DNA from: Wolbachia endosymbiont (group B) of Eucosma cana
GTDB taxonomy: Bacteria > Pseudomonadota > Alphaproteobacteria > Rickettsiales > Anaplasmataceae
NCBI RefSeq assembly: GCF_947250645.1
Contig: NZ_OX366334.1
Coordinates: 186,001 to 250,000, forward strand
Length of the DNA: 64,000 nucleotides
Reading direction: 5' to 3'
Position 1 is the first letter of the stretch. Every line of letters starts with the position of its first letter. Shown in pieces: positions 19,202 to 29,800 of the stretch. Below the pieces are notes generated by a model. That model did not search any database. It had not been told where the DNA came from and saw nothing but the letters and a program-made list of their open reading frames with translations. A program made the position numbers and the translations under genes.

Positions 19202-19858
19202 CTATAACAATCCGTTTTCTCGAAAGCTGAAATAGCCTCCACTTGTGATGATAATATGGTCAAACAATTTTACGCTTACAGTACTACATGCTGCTGCTAA
19301 GCTCTTCGTTACTTCTTGATCTTCTTCTGATGGTTCTAAGCGTCCCCCAGGATGGTTGTGTGACATTATTACTAATGTTGCATTCTTTATTAATGCTTTT
19401 CTTATAATTTCCTTTATGTACACTGGTGCTTTTTCCATTTCACCAATATAGGATTCTTCTCCGATTAGTTGGCGCCTTTTATTCAAGTACAGTATTTTTA
19501 CACATTCCCTCTCTGCATGACCTATACTTACGTTCAAGTATTCTACTAGCCCTTGTAAGTCCATGATTGGTTCTCCCTTGAGCTTTTCTCTCAGTACCCT
19601 TTCTAGTGTTTCCTTAACGCACATAATCATTGCTACTGCAGAATCAGTTACTCCTTCTATGACTTTCAGGTCATCCATTTCTCGACCTAAAATCCTTCCT
19701 ACTCCTGCATAAGTATTCACCAGATTTTTAGCAATTTCTTGAGCTTGTGGCCTTTCATGTACTGCACTTAAAAATGTTTCCATTATTTCACGATCAAGTA
19801 GTGCTTTGCCTTTGCTTTCTAATATTCTGAATTCGATTTCTTCTTTACTTTTATTCAT
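19202..19858 (-). CDS. radC: RadC/MPN-domain (JAB) protein
   Basis: This 218-residue RadC-family protein has an N-terminal helix-hairpin-helix-like region (about 1-85) and a C-terminal MPN/JAMM fold. The metal-binding motif is intact: an upstream Glu candidate in the EESYIGE region, then HNHPGG and S-E-E-D near residues 166-180. RadC proteins are widespread on mobile elements; despite the name, a direct repair role is not established. WO phage accessory regions commonly carry a copy beside HTH regulators, as here. The ATG at 19858 follows GAAGGG. Confidence 0.92.
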   Translation of the reverse strand: MNKSKEEIEFRILESKGKALLDREIMETFLSAVHERPQAQEIAKNLVNTYAGVGRILGREMDDLKVIEGVTDSAVAMIMCVKETLERVLREKLKGEPIMDLQGLVEYLNVSIGHAERECVKILYLNKRRQLIGEESYIGEMEKAPVYIKEIIRKALIKNATLVIMSHNHPGGRLEPSEEDQEVTKSLAAACSTVSVKLFDHIIITSGGYFSFRENGLL

Positions 19859-20027
19859 ATAATTTACCCTTCACTAACAACAAACTTTTTTTAGATATTT
19901 ACTGCTGTTTTTTATCAGCATTGGCATAAAGCCATAGCTTTCGAGTGAAGTCAAATCAATTTCTCAATCTTTTTTACTTATTTTTTCATCTAAGAGTAAA
20001 GATATTAATAGATACTGATTTTTTATT

Positions 20028-20236
20028 TTAAATTTGTTGAATTTCGTCTAAAGAGATGCCTACTGTTTTTAAAATAATATTGATAGAAATTCCTTCCTTA
20101 ACTAAATCCTTTGCAATTTTCATCTTTTCTGCTCTTTTCACTTTCTCTTCGCAAATTTGTATGCTTTCAAACAGAGATTTCATTAGTGCATGACGTAGTT
20201 CTTGGCTTTCAATTTTTTTGTATTCTTCAATTAAAT
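20028..20236 (-). pseudogene. Frameshifted C-terminal tail of the two-HTH regulator
   Basis: About 69 codons on the minus strand (NLIEEYKKIESQELRHAL ... KIAKDLVKEGISINII ... EIQQI) run to TAA at 20028. The order of motifs matches the region after the first HTH of the same gene (NLVRKYKTINDQELRK ... KIAKGLVKAGISVDIV). The frame joins the main gene through a shift near 20236. The full ancestor would have had the layout HTH-tail-HTH-tail and about 300 residues. Confidence 0.7.
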
Positions 20237-20938
20237 TAGTACCACTTTATCATCTGCATCCTCTGTTAGTTCAAGTAGGTCCATGATATTAATCGATAAC
20301 GCCTTTGCTATCTCATATAATCTTCCCAGTGGAACAGCAGTTCTTCCTTGTTCATAGTTGCTTATTTCATCACGTGTTGTACTCATTTTCTTTGCTAAAT
20401 CCTTCTGAGTATATTCCCGCACTAGTCTCCATTCTTTTATCTTCTTTCCTATTTTGCAGTATATAGAACCTATTTTTTCTTCAACACATTCATCAGCAGA
20501 GAGGCCAATTGCTTGTGAAACAATATCAACAGAAATCCCTGCTTTAACCAGGCCCTTTGCAATTTTTACTTTCTCTGCTTTTTTACTACTTTTCTCACCA
20601 ACTCGGGTAAATTTTGTTAGCAAGTAAAACACCTTGCGCAACTCTTGATCATTAATCGTTTTATATTTTCTTACTAGATTTAATATTTCCTCTCCCTTAT
20701 CTTCAAAACAGATTTTTTCATTTGATACAGGAATAAGATCCGTAATATTAATTGATAACACCTTTGCTATAGCGCACAACTTTTCAATCGAAATTTTTCG
20801 TGTTCCTTTTTCATATTGTAGTACTATTTGATACGTTACGCCAATTTTTCCCGCTAAATCTTTTTGAGTATAACCTCGCTTTAACCTCCAGCTCCTTACT
20901 TTTTGCGCTATTTTGTACCTTATCGAGATATTTGTCAT
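20231..20938 (-). CDS. Two-HTH Xre-family regulator (WO phage type), tail frameshifted
   Basis: This protein has two Xre/Cro HTH domains: the first at about residues 8-65 (GYTQKDLAGKIGV), the second at about 165-220 (EYTQKDLAKKMSTTRDEI). A central linker carries the motif KIAKGLVKAGISVDIVSQAIGLS. The start at 20938 (MTNIS) is preferred, though an in-frame ATG exists at 20959. After DDKVV the frame ends, while another frame continues at once with a good copy of the linker/tail sequence (feature at 20028), so the protein has lost its C-terminal tail through a frameshift. Such proteins probably repress or activate prophage transcription. Confidence 0.85.
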   Translation of the reverse strand: MTNISIRYKIAQKVRSWRLKRGYTQKDLAGKIGVTYQIVLQYEKGTRKISIEKLCAIAKVLSINITDLIPVSNEKICFEDKGEEILNLVRKYKTINDQELRKVFYLLTKFTRVGEKSSKKAEKVKIAKGLVKAGISVDIVSQAIGLSADECVEEKIGSIYCKIGKKIKEWRLVREYTQKDLAKKMSTTRDEISNYEQGRTAVPLGRLYEIAKALSINIMDLLELTEDADDKVVLI

Positions 20939-20971
20939 AGATATTATACAAGTTAACATAAATCAAAATTG

Positions 20972-21000
20972 TTGAACATTTCTTCAAAATTGTGTATAAT
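20972..21000 (+). promoter_or_regulatory. Sigma70-type promoter for the Rpn-family gene
   Basis: TTGAAC at 20972-20977 and TATAAT at 20995-21000 are separated by 17 bp, and the start codon follows 27 bp later. It lies between two divergent genes, so the HTH protein encoded next door could act here. Confidence 0.65.
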
Positions 21001-21027
21001 TATTAATGTTTTCTAGGTTAACCCGTC

Positions 21028-21981
21028 ATGGCTCTTTCGAAGTTTCTCGATCCAAAAAATGATATATCGTTCAAGCGCATCTTTGGCACTGAAAAAAACA
21101 AGGACATTCTTATTCACTTCCTTAATGATATCCTTGGCTTCACTGGCAAAAGTACAATAAAGGATATAGAGTTCTTAAGTACTATTCAAGACCCTGATAT
21201 TGCTTCTAAAAAACAAAGCATTGTTGATGTTCTTTGTAGGGATGAAAATGGGCTGCAAGTCATAGTCGAAATGCAGGTCGCTAAAACTAAGGGCTTTGAA
21301 AAACGTGCCCAATATTACGCAGCTAAAGCTTACTCAAGACAAGCTAGTAAGGGTGATCAATATCATGACCTTAAGGAAATTATCTTTATTGCTATAGCAG
21401 ATTGTATTTTATTTCCTGATAAGTCTGAGTACAAATCAAAGCATACTATTCGTGATGAAGATACTAATGAACATGATCTAAAAGATTTTTACTTTATATT
21501 TATTGAGTTACCTAAATTTACAAAAACCAAGGAAGATCAGCTTTCAAGTATAGTCGAGAAATGGATCTACTTCTTTAGATATGCAGACGAAACTAGTGAA
21601 GAAGAGCTAGAGAGAATAATAGGAAGTGATCTAATAATTAAAAGAGCTTATGAAGAACTAAATAGATTCAACTGGTCAGAAAAAGAATTTATTGCCTATG
21701 AACAAGAGATCAAACGTATTCGTGATGAACAGGCTGTCCTTGCTCAAAAACTCGATGATGCTAAACATGAAGGTAGACAAGAAGGTAGACAAGAAGGTAG
21801 ACAAGAAGGTAGACAAGAAGGCATCCAAATCGGCCATCAAAAAGGTAGGGAAGAGGGAGAAAAACAAGCTAAAATAGCTGTGGCAAAAAACCTACTTAAA
21901 GCTGGTGTCTCTACTGATATCATATCACAAACTACAGGTTTTTCTCATTCTGAAATTTCACAACTCAAAGAAAAAACATAA
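21028..21981 (+). CDS. Rpn-family PD-(D/E)XK nuclease / putative transposase
   Basis: This intact 317-residue member of the PD-(D/E)XK nuclease 'transposase' family (recombination-promoting nuclease type) starts with the family N-terminus FLDPKNDISFKRIFG. The nuclease core VDVLCRDENGLQVIVEMQ lies near residues 72-89, with D73 and E87 as the likely catalytic acidic residues and Gln in the position often held by Lys. A low-complexity stretch of four EGRQ repeats near residues 248-263 comes from 12-bp DNA repeats. The C-terminal tail KIAVAKNLLKAGVSTDII resembles the regulator tails nearby. Three tail-only relics of this family lie elsewhere in the window. Confidence 0.9.
   Translation: MALSKFLDPKNDISFKRIFGTEKNKDILIHFLNDILGFTGKSTIKDIEFLSTIQDPDIASKKQSIVDVLCRDENGLQVIVEMQVAKTKGFEKRAQYYAAKAYSRQASKGDQYHDLKEIIFIAIADCILFPDKSEYKSKHTIRDEDTNEHDLKDFYFIFIELPKFTKTKEDQLSSIVEKWIYFFRYADETSEEELERIIGSDLIIKRAYEELNRFNWSEKEFIAYEQEIKRIRDEQAVLAQKLDDAKHEGRQEGRQEGRQEGRQEGIQIGHQKGREEGEKQAKIAVAKNLLKAGVSTDIISQTTGFSHSEISQLKEKT
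21769..21816 (+). repeat. Four tandem 12-bp repeats in the Rpn gene
   Basis: gaaggtagacaa occurs four times in a row, then diverges (gaaggcatccaa). It encodes EGRQ repeats and keeps frame whatever the copy number, so length variation between strains would be tolerated. Confidence 0.95.
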
Positions 21982-22179
21982 TATTCCTACTTATTCACTT
22001 CAACATTTATGAAAACCTTTCTTAAGTTAAACATACCCCATAATTAAGAGTCTAATGAACTGTCTAAAACAGCTATAAAGATAGCACACAGAATTATATA
22101 AATTACTATCATAACGTTACCCAAACTTCTACATCAAAGCTACGTGCTGTAAGCTCAATATGGAAAACACATCAAACAT

Positions 22180-22290
22180 TTAGCATTTAATGTCTACTTC
22201 ATCCATTTTAGTATTAGGATCATCAAACTTGCTACTGGTTTCCCTAATTATTTTGGCTACCCTCACTTTAAATTTTCCACTACTTGGCAT
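22180..22290 (-). CDS. Small ORF, possible module relic (36 aa)
   Basis: An ATG at 22290 with a GGAG-like site before it opens a 36-residue frame (MPSSGKFKVRVAKI ... VDIKC) downstream of the giant toxin gene. The start resembles the SGNSKVEVAKI segment of the shared module in the 17913-19094 protein, so it may be a leftover piece. The remainder of 21982-22318 shows nothing I can support. Confidence 0.3.
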   Translation of the reverse strand: MPSSGKFKVRVAKIIRETSSKFDDPNTKMDEVDIKC

Positions 22291-22318
22291 ATTATAGCTC
22301 CACCCCTTATATTATAAC

Positions 22319-25300
22319 TTACCTATTGAGATTACCTCCAAGTCTGGTTACTCCTATCTCAGAAAGACAAGTTGATACTTCTGAATGGCTGTGAACTGAA
22401 GCATTACTTAAATAACTTTGAGGCTCTAAACTCATTTGCTTTGCACCATCAACTTCTAATGTACCATCTCTGTTGTGTAATATCTGCTCTATTGATTGAT
22501 TTAGCAGACCCTTATTAAATTGAGCTATAAACTTGTCAAATTTCTTCAGACTTAATTTACCAGCTTCTTTACCAGGGCATGCTTTCTCTACATACGATTT
22601 TAAAATCCCTGAAATTTCATTAAATTTACCACTCATGACTTTCCTAGTAATCTCTTTCTGCATTTCCATATAATCAATATTTAACCGGTGCATTGATATG
22701 CCACTTTTTAATGCAGCTTGTTCTACTACTTTCTCAAATTTCTCTGTAATATTCAATGCATAGCCCTGCGCTTCCAGTAATGATACGTTCTGATCTGATG
22801 TAAAAATGTATTTTTGACCCGTAACCTTTCTAACAAGCACATCAAGTAACATTATCGTACCATTTACATCTATTGGCGCATCAACTTGTAAAATTGAACT
22901 TGTAGTACTTGATGTTTCCTCAGGTAAAACAGCTCTAAACCCACCTACAGAACTTTTCACCCAACTAAACAAATCATTTATCCATGAAGATGGTCTTGTG
23001 CTACTACTTGCTGCTATTCCAGGTTGATTACTTGAATCTACAGAAAGGAATTTATGTGATGAGTGATTATGATTGCGATTGTGATCCCCGTGGTGATGAC
23101 GGCGTCTGCGTTGCACAGGTTTTTCTCCTTTTTCATTGAGTTTTTTCTCTAAATATTCTGCAATACTACTATCTCTAGCAATATCTAGCGGTGCCTTGCC
23201 GTAATCACCTCTAGCATCAAGATTAGCATGAGCATCGACAAGAACTTTTACTATATCAAGACTGTTGGTATCAGCAGCATAATGTAAAGGTGTCCAATTG
23301 TCTTTGTCTTCAGCGTTAACGTTTGCACCACGATTAAGAAGCAATTTGACCACATTTAGTCTTTCATTTAACACAGCTCCATGCAAAGGAGTTGCTTGAT
23401 ATTCCCCATTTTTAGTTTCAATATTAGCACCATTATCAAGAAGGAATTTTATTCTATCTAAATCACCGATTTCAGCAGCTGAATACAGTAGTGTACTGCC
23501 ATCTTTGTCTTTGGTATCAATATTAGCACCTTGAGCAATAAGACCTCTAACTTTATTAAAATCACTATTTCCTATTGCGCTTAATAACTGTTTATCTAGG
23601 ATTAATTGTGTTTGTTGTAAGTACTGTACAAGATTATTATGTCCCTTATCTCTAGCAATATCTAGTGGTGTGTTGCCACTACTATCTTTAGTACTAATAT
23701 TAGCTCCATTATTTATAAGATGCTGCAATGTATCTAAATGACCACCCCAAGAAGCCAAGTGTAGTGGCGTCTCACCATTTTTATCAGCCCCATTAATACT
23801 TGCTCCTCTCATGAGAAAAAGTTGTATAACCTCTTCATCACTGCTCTCAGCAGTAGTGTATGTAGAACCTCTACCATATACATCTTGAATATCCTTGTGA
23901 TTATTCATAACAGCAAAGTGAATAGGAGTCCTGCCAAGTATATCCTTAGCATTCACATTAGCTTCCTTATCAACTAAAAACTTAGCAATATCTGAATGAC
24001 CTTTCAATGCAGCCCAGTGTAGTAATGTGCAGCCATATTTATCAGTCGCATTAACACTCACATCTTTACTAACAAGAAACTCTACTGTACCTAAATTACC
24101 ACTCCAAGTATAATAAAACCCACCATGCGTTCTGTCGTCAATATCTTTCGCAATAAGATCACTAATTGTCTTTAGATCTTTTTCATTTTTTACAGTAAGT
24201 AACAATTCTTTATCTAAGTGTGCTTGCATAAAAACTTGCCTCATTGTATCAGAATTAGTATAACGTTCCTCATCTTCAGGAGTTCTACCACTGTTATCTT
24301 TAACATCAATATCAGCACCTTTACTTATAAGATACTTCACCATACCTAAATGATGAACAGAACATGAAGCATAATGTAGAGGGGTTTTACCATCTTTATC
24401 TTTAGCATTAACGTTAGCACCTCGATTTACAAGGCCTTGAACTTCATTAAAATCACTATCTTTTACTGCAGCCAGTAATTGCTCATTTAATTGAGCTTGT
24501 TTTAAGTATTTTACGATGCTATCATGCTTTCGGTCGATGGCGATATCTAGCGGTGTCTTACCATCCTTATCTTTAGCTTTGATATCTGCTCCCTTACTTG
24601 CAAGATACCCCACTACATCCAGATGGCCGCCACCAGAAGCCATGTGCAATGCTGTCTGCCCATCACTATCTTTTAGATTAACATCAACTTCCCCTTCATC
24701 TACAAAATACTTTACCACATCTAGCTTACCATTGTAAGCAGCATAGTGCAGGGGAACTCTACCGCCATTATCTTTAATTTCTAAGCTATTTTTTGCATCT
24801 GCTACAAAATATTTTACTATATCCAGATTACCACCATAAGCAGCAGAATGCATAACAGTCATCCCATTACTATACTTAGCATTCAAGCTAGCCCCTTGAC
24901 TTACAAGATCTCTAACTTCATCAAAATTACCATATTGTGCTGCAATAAGTAATTCTTGATTTAGCTGCACTTGTTTTAAATAGTCTACAACATCGCTGCG
25001 CTCTTGATGAGTAGCAATATCTAGTAATGTTTTACCACCTTTGTCTTGAGTATAAACGTCAGCTCCCTTTTCTACAAGGTACTTTACTACACCCAAGTGA
25101 CCATTCCAAGAAGCACAGTATAGTGGTGTTCGACCATATCTATCAACATCATCGATGCTCATTCCCTTGCTGAGAAAAAATTCTATAATGTTTGTATTAT
25201 TATTTTCAGCAGCAACATGTATAGGTTTCCTGCCAAAAATGTTCTCAACGTTAATATTAGCACCCTTTTCTATTAAAAAGTTAGCGACTTCTAAGTAGCC

Positions 25301-26890
25301 TCTCCATGCAGCAAAATGTAGCGGTGTCCAACCATTATTATCAGACTCATTAATATCAACGCCTTTCCCAATAAGGTACTTTAGTATATCCAAATTACCA
25401 CTATAAGAAGCATCACATATAGAGGGGCGACAACGATGATCTTTACCCTCTAAACTAACGCCATTTTCAACAAGGTATTTAAATATACCAAAGTGACCTT
25501 TTAATACAGCATTGCGTGCAGGGGTATTACCATCTCTGTCTTCAGTATTAACATTAGCTCCTCGATTGACAGAATCTCTTACTTTGCTCATATCTCCAAC
25601 TTTTACAGCATCTAGCAATTCTTGATCTAATTCTCCCTTAGCATTACTAACAATATCTCTAACTTTTCTTACATTAGACCCACAATCTTCTATCTTCCAT
25701 ACACCTTGCATAACCTTGCCCCCTGGAATCCAAGTAAATACTCTTCTCCTATCTTTGTCATATTTAGCATAATCAGCAGCATACAAATACTCATTATGCT
25801 TAACATTCCTTATATTACATTTATCACCGTTAGGCTCAATCTTCCACACACCTTGTGTAACCTGTTCACCTGGAATCCAAGTAAATGCCATTCGTCTATC
25901 ATTATCATAATTAAAATAGTTACTAGCAGCATACAAAGTTTCATTAAATGCAACATTCACTATATAAAAGTTGTCACCATCAGGTTTAATATTCCACCTA
26001 AACTTATCATTTTTTTCATTCTTTGGAGTCCAAGTAAATGCCATTCGTCTGTCGGTATCATAATTGAAACATTTGTTAGCAGCATATAAATATTCACCTT
26101 GATAAATATTCTTAATACATACTTTCGATGAAAATACTGCATTCCTTACTGATTCTGGCAATCTGCTTTTTAGTTTCTCAAGGTTAGATCTTTCTTCTTG
26201 ATGAACATCAGGATAGTTCTTCATCTCGATTGCTTCTTTAACATAGTAAGCTAACTTAAATACTGCACTATTATTTAAATCATTATTTCTTTGCATTGCG
26301 TTAAATACAGCCACATAACCCAATATACGCTGACTAACATCATTATGGCTTTCTACACAACTTAATATTTTTTTCGTATCTACTTTCCTATATACGTCAT
26401 TTATAACTCCCTTAATTGTATTATTAAACAACCTTTGATCGAAATTATAAATGTCATTAGCAAGTGTATTAACCGAACCATAACGATCATGTAACATACC
26501 ATCCTTTAGCTTCTCTTTTACTACATTTTTTATTGAATATTTTAACTTTTCTACAAAAAACTCTGCCCATCTTTTTACGTTAGGCACGGTTTCTGCTTGA
26601 TTAATAATCTCCTTCTTTAAAACCTTAACCGTTTCCATCATCTTATATGGATCGTTGTTTCTATCCTCAATACTTGTTGCATCCTTACTAAGGAAGAATT
26701 TGACCACATCTAAATTACCATTGCAACCAGCTATACGAAGAGGTGTTCTACTATCTTTATCTTCAGCTTTAGCTTTAATATCATAACCTTTATCGATAAG
26801 GAACTCAGCTATATTTAATTTACCCTCCTGAGCAGCTAAGTGCAGAGGAAGGGCGTCCTTATTTTCAACACTAAAATTCCTTTCTATCAA
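22319..26890 (-). CDS. Giant CifB-like toxin, third segment: ankyrin repeats, beta-trefoil-like region, latrotoxin C-terminal-like domain
   Basis: This 1523-codon frame continues the 26871-32534 frame: that frame ends inside an ankyrin repeat (LDVVKVLFDRKEF) and this one picks up with VENKDALPLHLAAQEGKLN, so a frameshift near 26880 splits one gene. Order: ankyrin repeats (about 10-75); a helical region; three 45-50-residue repeats with LYAA, NYDxDRRMAFTW and G-W-KIE patterns (about 255-400), which look like a beta-trefoil; a long ankyrin array (about 415-1235); a polybasic RRRR near 1260; and a C-terminal domain (about 1310-1510) with DQNVSLLEAQGYAL and SGISMHRLNIDY that matches the latrotoxin-C-terminal-type domain of WO phage proteins. 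In that family the basic site may be cut by host furin-like proteases. Confidence 0.85.
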   Translation of the reverse strand: MIERNFSVENKDALPLHLAAQEGKLNIAEFLIDKGYDIKAKAEDKDSRTPLRIAGCNGNLDVVKFFLSKDATSIEDRNNDPYKMMETVKVLKKEIINQAETVPNVKRWAEFFVEKLKYSIKNVVKEKLKDGMLHDRYGSVNTLANDIYNFDQRLFNNTIKGVINDVYRKVDTKKILSCVESHNDVSQRILGYVAVFNAMQRNNDLNNSAVFKLAYYVKEAIEMKNYPDVHQEERSNLEKLKSRLPESVRNAVFSSKVCIKNIYQGEYLYAANKCFNYDTDRRMAFTWTPKNEKNDKFRWNIKPDGDNFYIVNVAFNETLYAASNYFNYDNDRRMAFTWIPGEQVTQGVWKIEPNGDKCNIRNVKHNEYLYAADYAKYDKDRRRVFTWIPGGKVMQGVWKIEDCGSNVRKVRDIVSNAKGELDQELLDAVKVGDMSKVRDSVNRGANVNTEDRDGNTPARNAVLKGHFGIFKYLVENGVSLEGKDHRCRPSICDASYSGNLDILKYLIGKGVDINESDNNGWTPLHFAAWRGYLEVANFLIEKGANINVENIFGRKPIHVAAENNNTNIIEFFLSKGMSIDDVDRYGRTPLYCASWNGHLGVVKYLVEKGADVYTQDKGGKTLLDIATHQERSDVVDYLKQVQLNQELLIAAQYGNFDEVRDLVSQGASLNAKYSNGMTVMHSAAYGGNLDIVKYFVADAKNSLEIKDNGGRVPLHYAAYNGKLDVVKYFVDEGEVDVNLKDSDGQTALHMASGGGHLDVVGYLASKGADIKAKDKDGKTPLDIAIDRKHDSIVKYLKQAQLNEQLLAAVKDSDFNEVQGLVNRGANVNAKDKDGKTPLHYASCSVHHLGMVKYLISKGADIDVKDNSGRTPEDEERYTNSDTMRQVFMQAHLDKELLLTVKNEKDLKTISDLIAKDIDDRTHGGFYYTWSGNLGTVEFLVSKDVSVNATDKYGCTLLHWAALKGHSDIAKFLVDKEANVNAKDILGRTPIHFAVMNNHKDIQDVYGRGSTYTTAESSDEEVIQLFLMRGASINGADKNGETPLHLASWGGHLDTLQHLINNGANISTKDSSGNTPLDIARDKGHNNLVQYLQQTQLILDKQLLSAIGNSDFNKVRGLIAQGANIDTKDKDGSTLLYSAAEIGDLDRIKFLLDNGANIETKNGEYQATPLHGAVLNERLNVVKLLLNRGANVNAEDKDNWTPLHYAADTNSLDIVKVLVDAHANLDARGDYGKAPLDIARDSSIAEYLEKKLNEKGEKPVQRRRRHHHGDHNRNHNHSSHKFLSVDSSNQPGIAASSSTRPSSWINDLFSWVKSSVGGFRAVLPEETSSTTSSILQVDAPIDVNGTIMLLDVLVRKVTGQKYIFTSDQNVSLLEAQGYALNITEKFEKVVEQAALKSGISMHRLNIDYMEMQKEITRKVMSGKFNEISGILKSYVEKACPGKEAGKLSLKKFDKFIAQFNKGLLNQSIEQILHNRDGTLEVDGAKQMSLEPQSYLSNASVHSHSEVSTCLSEIGVTRLGGNLNR

Positions 26891-29800
26891 AAAGAACTTT
26901 TACTACATCCAACCTACCTCCTTGAATAGCCATATTTAAAGGTGTTAATTCATGCTCATTTCCAATATCTATACTTTTAATCTTTTTTATCAAATCCTCA
27001 GCTTTACTATTATTTCTTTGCAATGTTGCATTAAATACCTGCTCTTTTAATAAATCTACTTTTTCCTTATAAAAATCCTCTATAATATCTTCTGAATTAC
27101 AAGTAGAGACTATGCATTTCAAATTAGAAACCATCGTATCATTAAAAGCAAACATCATTTCTCTTGCTGGTTGATAACTATTCCAATTTTCTACTTTCGC
27201 TAAGGTATTATTCTTATGTGATAACACTAAACTATCATCAGTAATCTCGGTATCAAAATCCAATATAGACTTATCTCTAAAATCAACCAAACCAATATCA
27301 TTCTTATCGATAGGTTGATTATGATAAATTTGTAACCCTTGTTCCTCTGGTTGATAGTATCTGAAAGAGTCCGGGTTCATTTCTACGTGCTCAAGCCCTA
27401 AGTTTGTACTATCAATTTTATAAAGCTCATTGTTCATTTGTAACACAATTTGTTGATTCTCTGGATTTTGAAAATAATCAACTAAACCAATGGATAAAGA
27501 CCATTTAGTACCTACACTATCAAATATTGTAATATCTTGTATCTTTAAACTATCCTCTGTAAGGTCAGAGATTGATTTGCCATAACATTCATTTATATAA
27601 TCCCTTTTACCTTCTTCTATGCTTATACCATCAACATCTGTTACACTTAACTCAGCAAAATCAATGATACTATAGGGTATATTTTGATAAGACACCACTT
27701 TGTTTTTTATTTTTAAATTGAGCCTTATTGGCGACAATGAAGTTTTGCTATTTAATGTATCTGGTAGTTTGATAATATACTGGTGTTGCCCTTTCTCTCC
27801 TTCTATTGTAATGTCCTGATAGTAATTACACAGCATCAGATAGTCATCATAACCATAGTTCCGTCCACCATTAAGGTATTTCTGATAACTACTTGTAACG
27901 TCAGAGCTACTATAGCTAAAATCAACAATGACTTGACCTGAGTACATGCCAGCAATTATCACTTTTTCACTAGGTACTCCCATGTGGTTTTTAATAACTT
28001 CTACTTGAGATACTGGTATGTCAAAATTATTGTTATTGACAATATCTTTTGCAATTTGGTAAGTATCAAGTAGTTGTTGGTCTAGAATACTTGCTTGTAT
28101 AAATGCTTTTAACTTTTTTGCACTATTTTGTATTACTTCTCTACTAATATCACTTCCTGAACTTTTCAGCTCTTGATATCTAATATCTTCTATTGTATCA
28201 GACAAAGACTTATCTTGTATTGCAACAGACTCTGTTATTCCATTGCTATTTACTTGAATTACTAGATTTTTAAAATCATTGATTTTAGTACTTGAAACAA
28301 TACTTTGTGTATTATTAGCTAAAACATCTAAGCTATAGCCGACCTTTTCTATATCTTCACTTATTCCCCACTGTGTGATATTAGCAACTTGAACCTTTAT
28401 TATGTCAATATTTCCTTTTATTTTTCCTGTACTGCCCAAATCACTTACTATCTTAGCATTATCACTATCTTCATTAACAACAAATATTGTTTGTTTTAAT
28501 CCCCTGTTATGCACATTTTCTTTGTTAACTACTCTAACTTCATAATCTTTGTCTGTGCAGTTAAATGAATTCTGCCAGACTTCTGCATTTTTTACATTAA
28601 TCAATCTTGTTTTACAGTGAGTAGTAATATTTTGCTTGCTGTCAGAATTAGACACATAGTTATATGTGTTAACCAATCTCATGTTATTACTATTACCATA
28701 ACGTATAGTTCTACCATGCAAATTTGCAACGACATTATTAGCCTTAACATTCATTACTAGAGTATTTTCTTTTCCTGGTCCACCTTCAAGAGTACCAGAC
28801 GTATAGTCATTAATAATAAAAATAGTTTCATTATTTTTTGAGCCAACATAACGTATATTACTACCCTCTGGAATATGCATTACTGCTGGATAATTTGCTG
28901 CTGCTGTTAACGTTCTTGGTCCTGAAATATATAATACTGATCCTCTAGGAAATGTTTGCTTTTTTGTATTACTATGCTCTTTTCTTGTTGGATTAGTAAA
29001 GATAAAAGGTTCGCCTGAGAGAGTAAAGCTCTCTTGACAATTTCTATAAATTTTGCCACTGTTACATGGAGCGAACGCATCGTCACCTGTGTGCTTTGTA
29101 TTGATTGTTTTGCTGCATTGAGATTTTTGTATCGGATTTGTTAATGGTGCATCTACAATTCTTAAGCCAAGATTTTCATACTCGTATTTTGTTAGATGAG
29201 GGATATGTTTTGCATCCGTATTAACAACATAAACTTTCTTTTCTTCAATCTCTTGATAGCATTGAGGACTATTCTTTATACCACAGATAAACCTTTCCCA
29301 ACCTTCACTCATAACCAAAGTATAAGGTGTCATAGTCAATATCTTAGAGATATCAATAGAAGACAAATCTCTTTTTACACTAGAGGCTATATTGATCTTG
29401 TCAAAAGAGATATCTTTATATTTTTTTTCTAAATCACATGTCCACTTCATCTGCGTCGCACACTCAGGACCATACGGTGATGGCATAATACATATAGCCT
29501 GTGCACCCATATTTTTAATCACCTCACTATATTTCTCTTCAATGGAGATTACGTATTGTACAACCGCATCTATGTCATAATTGTCATTTAACAGTTTAAT
29601 AGCTGCTTCTTTTACGTAAGTTAAATAACCTTTTATTCTAATTGTGTCTTCATATTCTTTTTCTACATCTCTTCCTGTAAAAAACTTGATTACCCCTGCA
29701 AAAAATACTTCCGCTTGTTCACCACCAGGTAATAGAGGTACTTGTTCTGCTATTGCTTTTGTATACTCTATTCTCTCATGAACTTCTACACCAATTGTTA

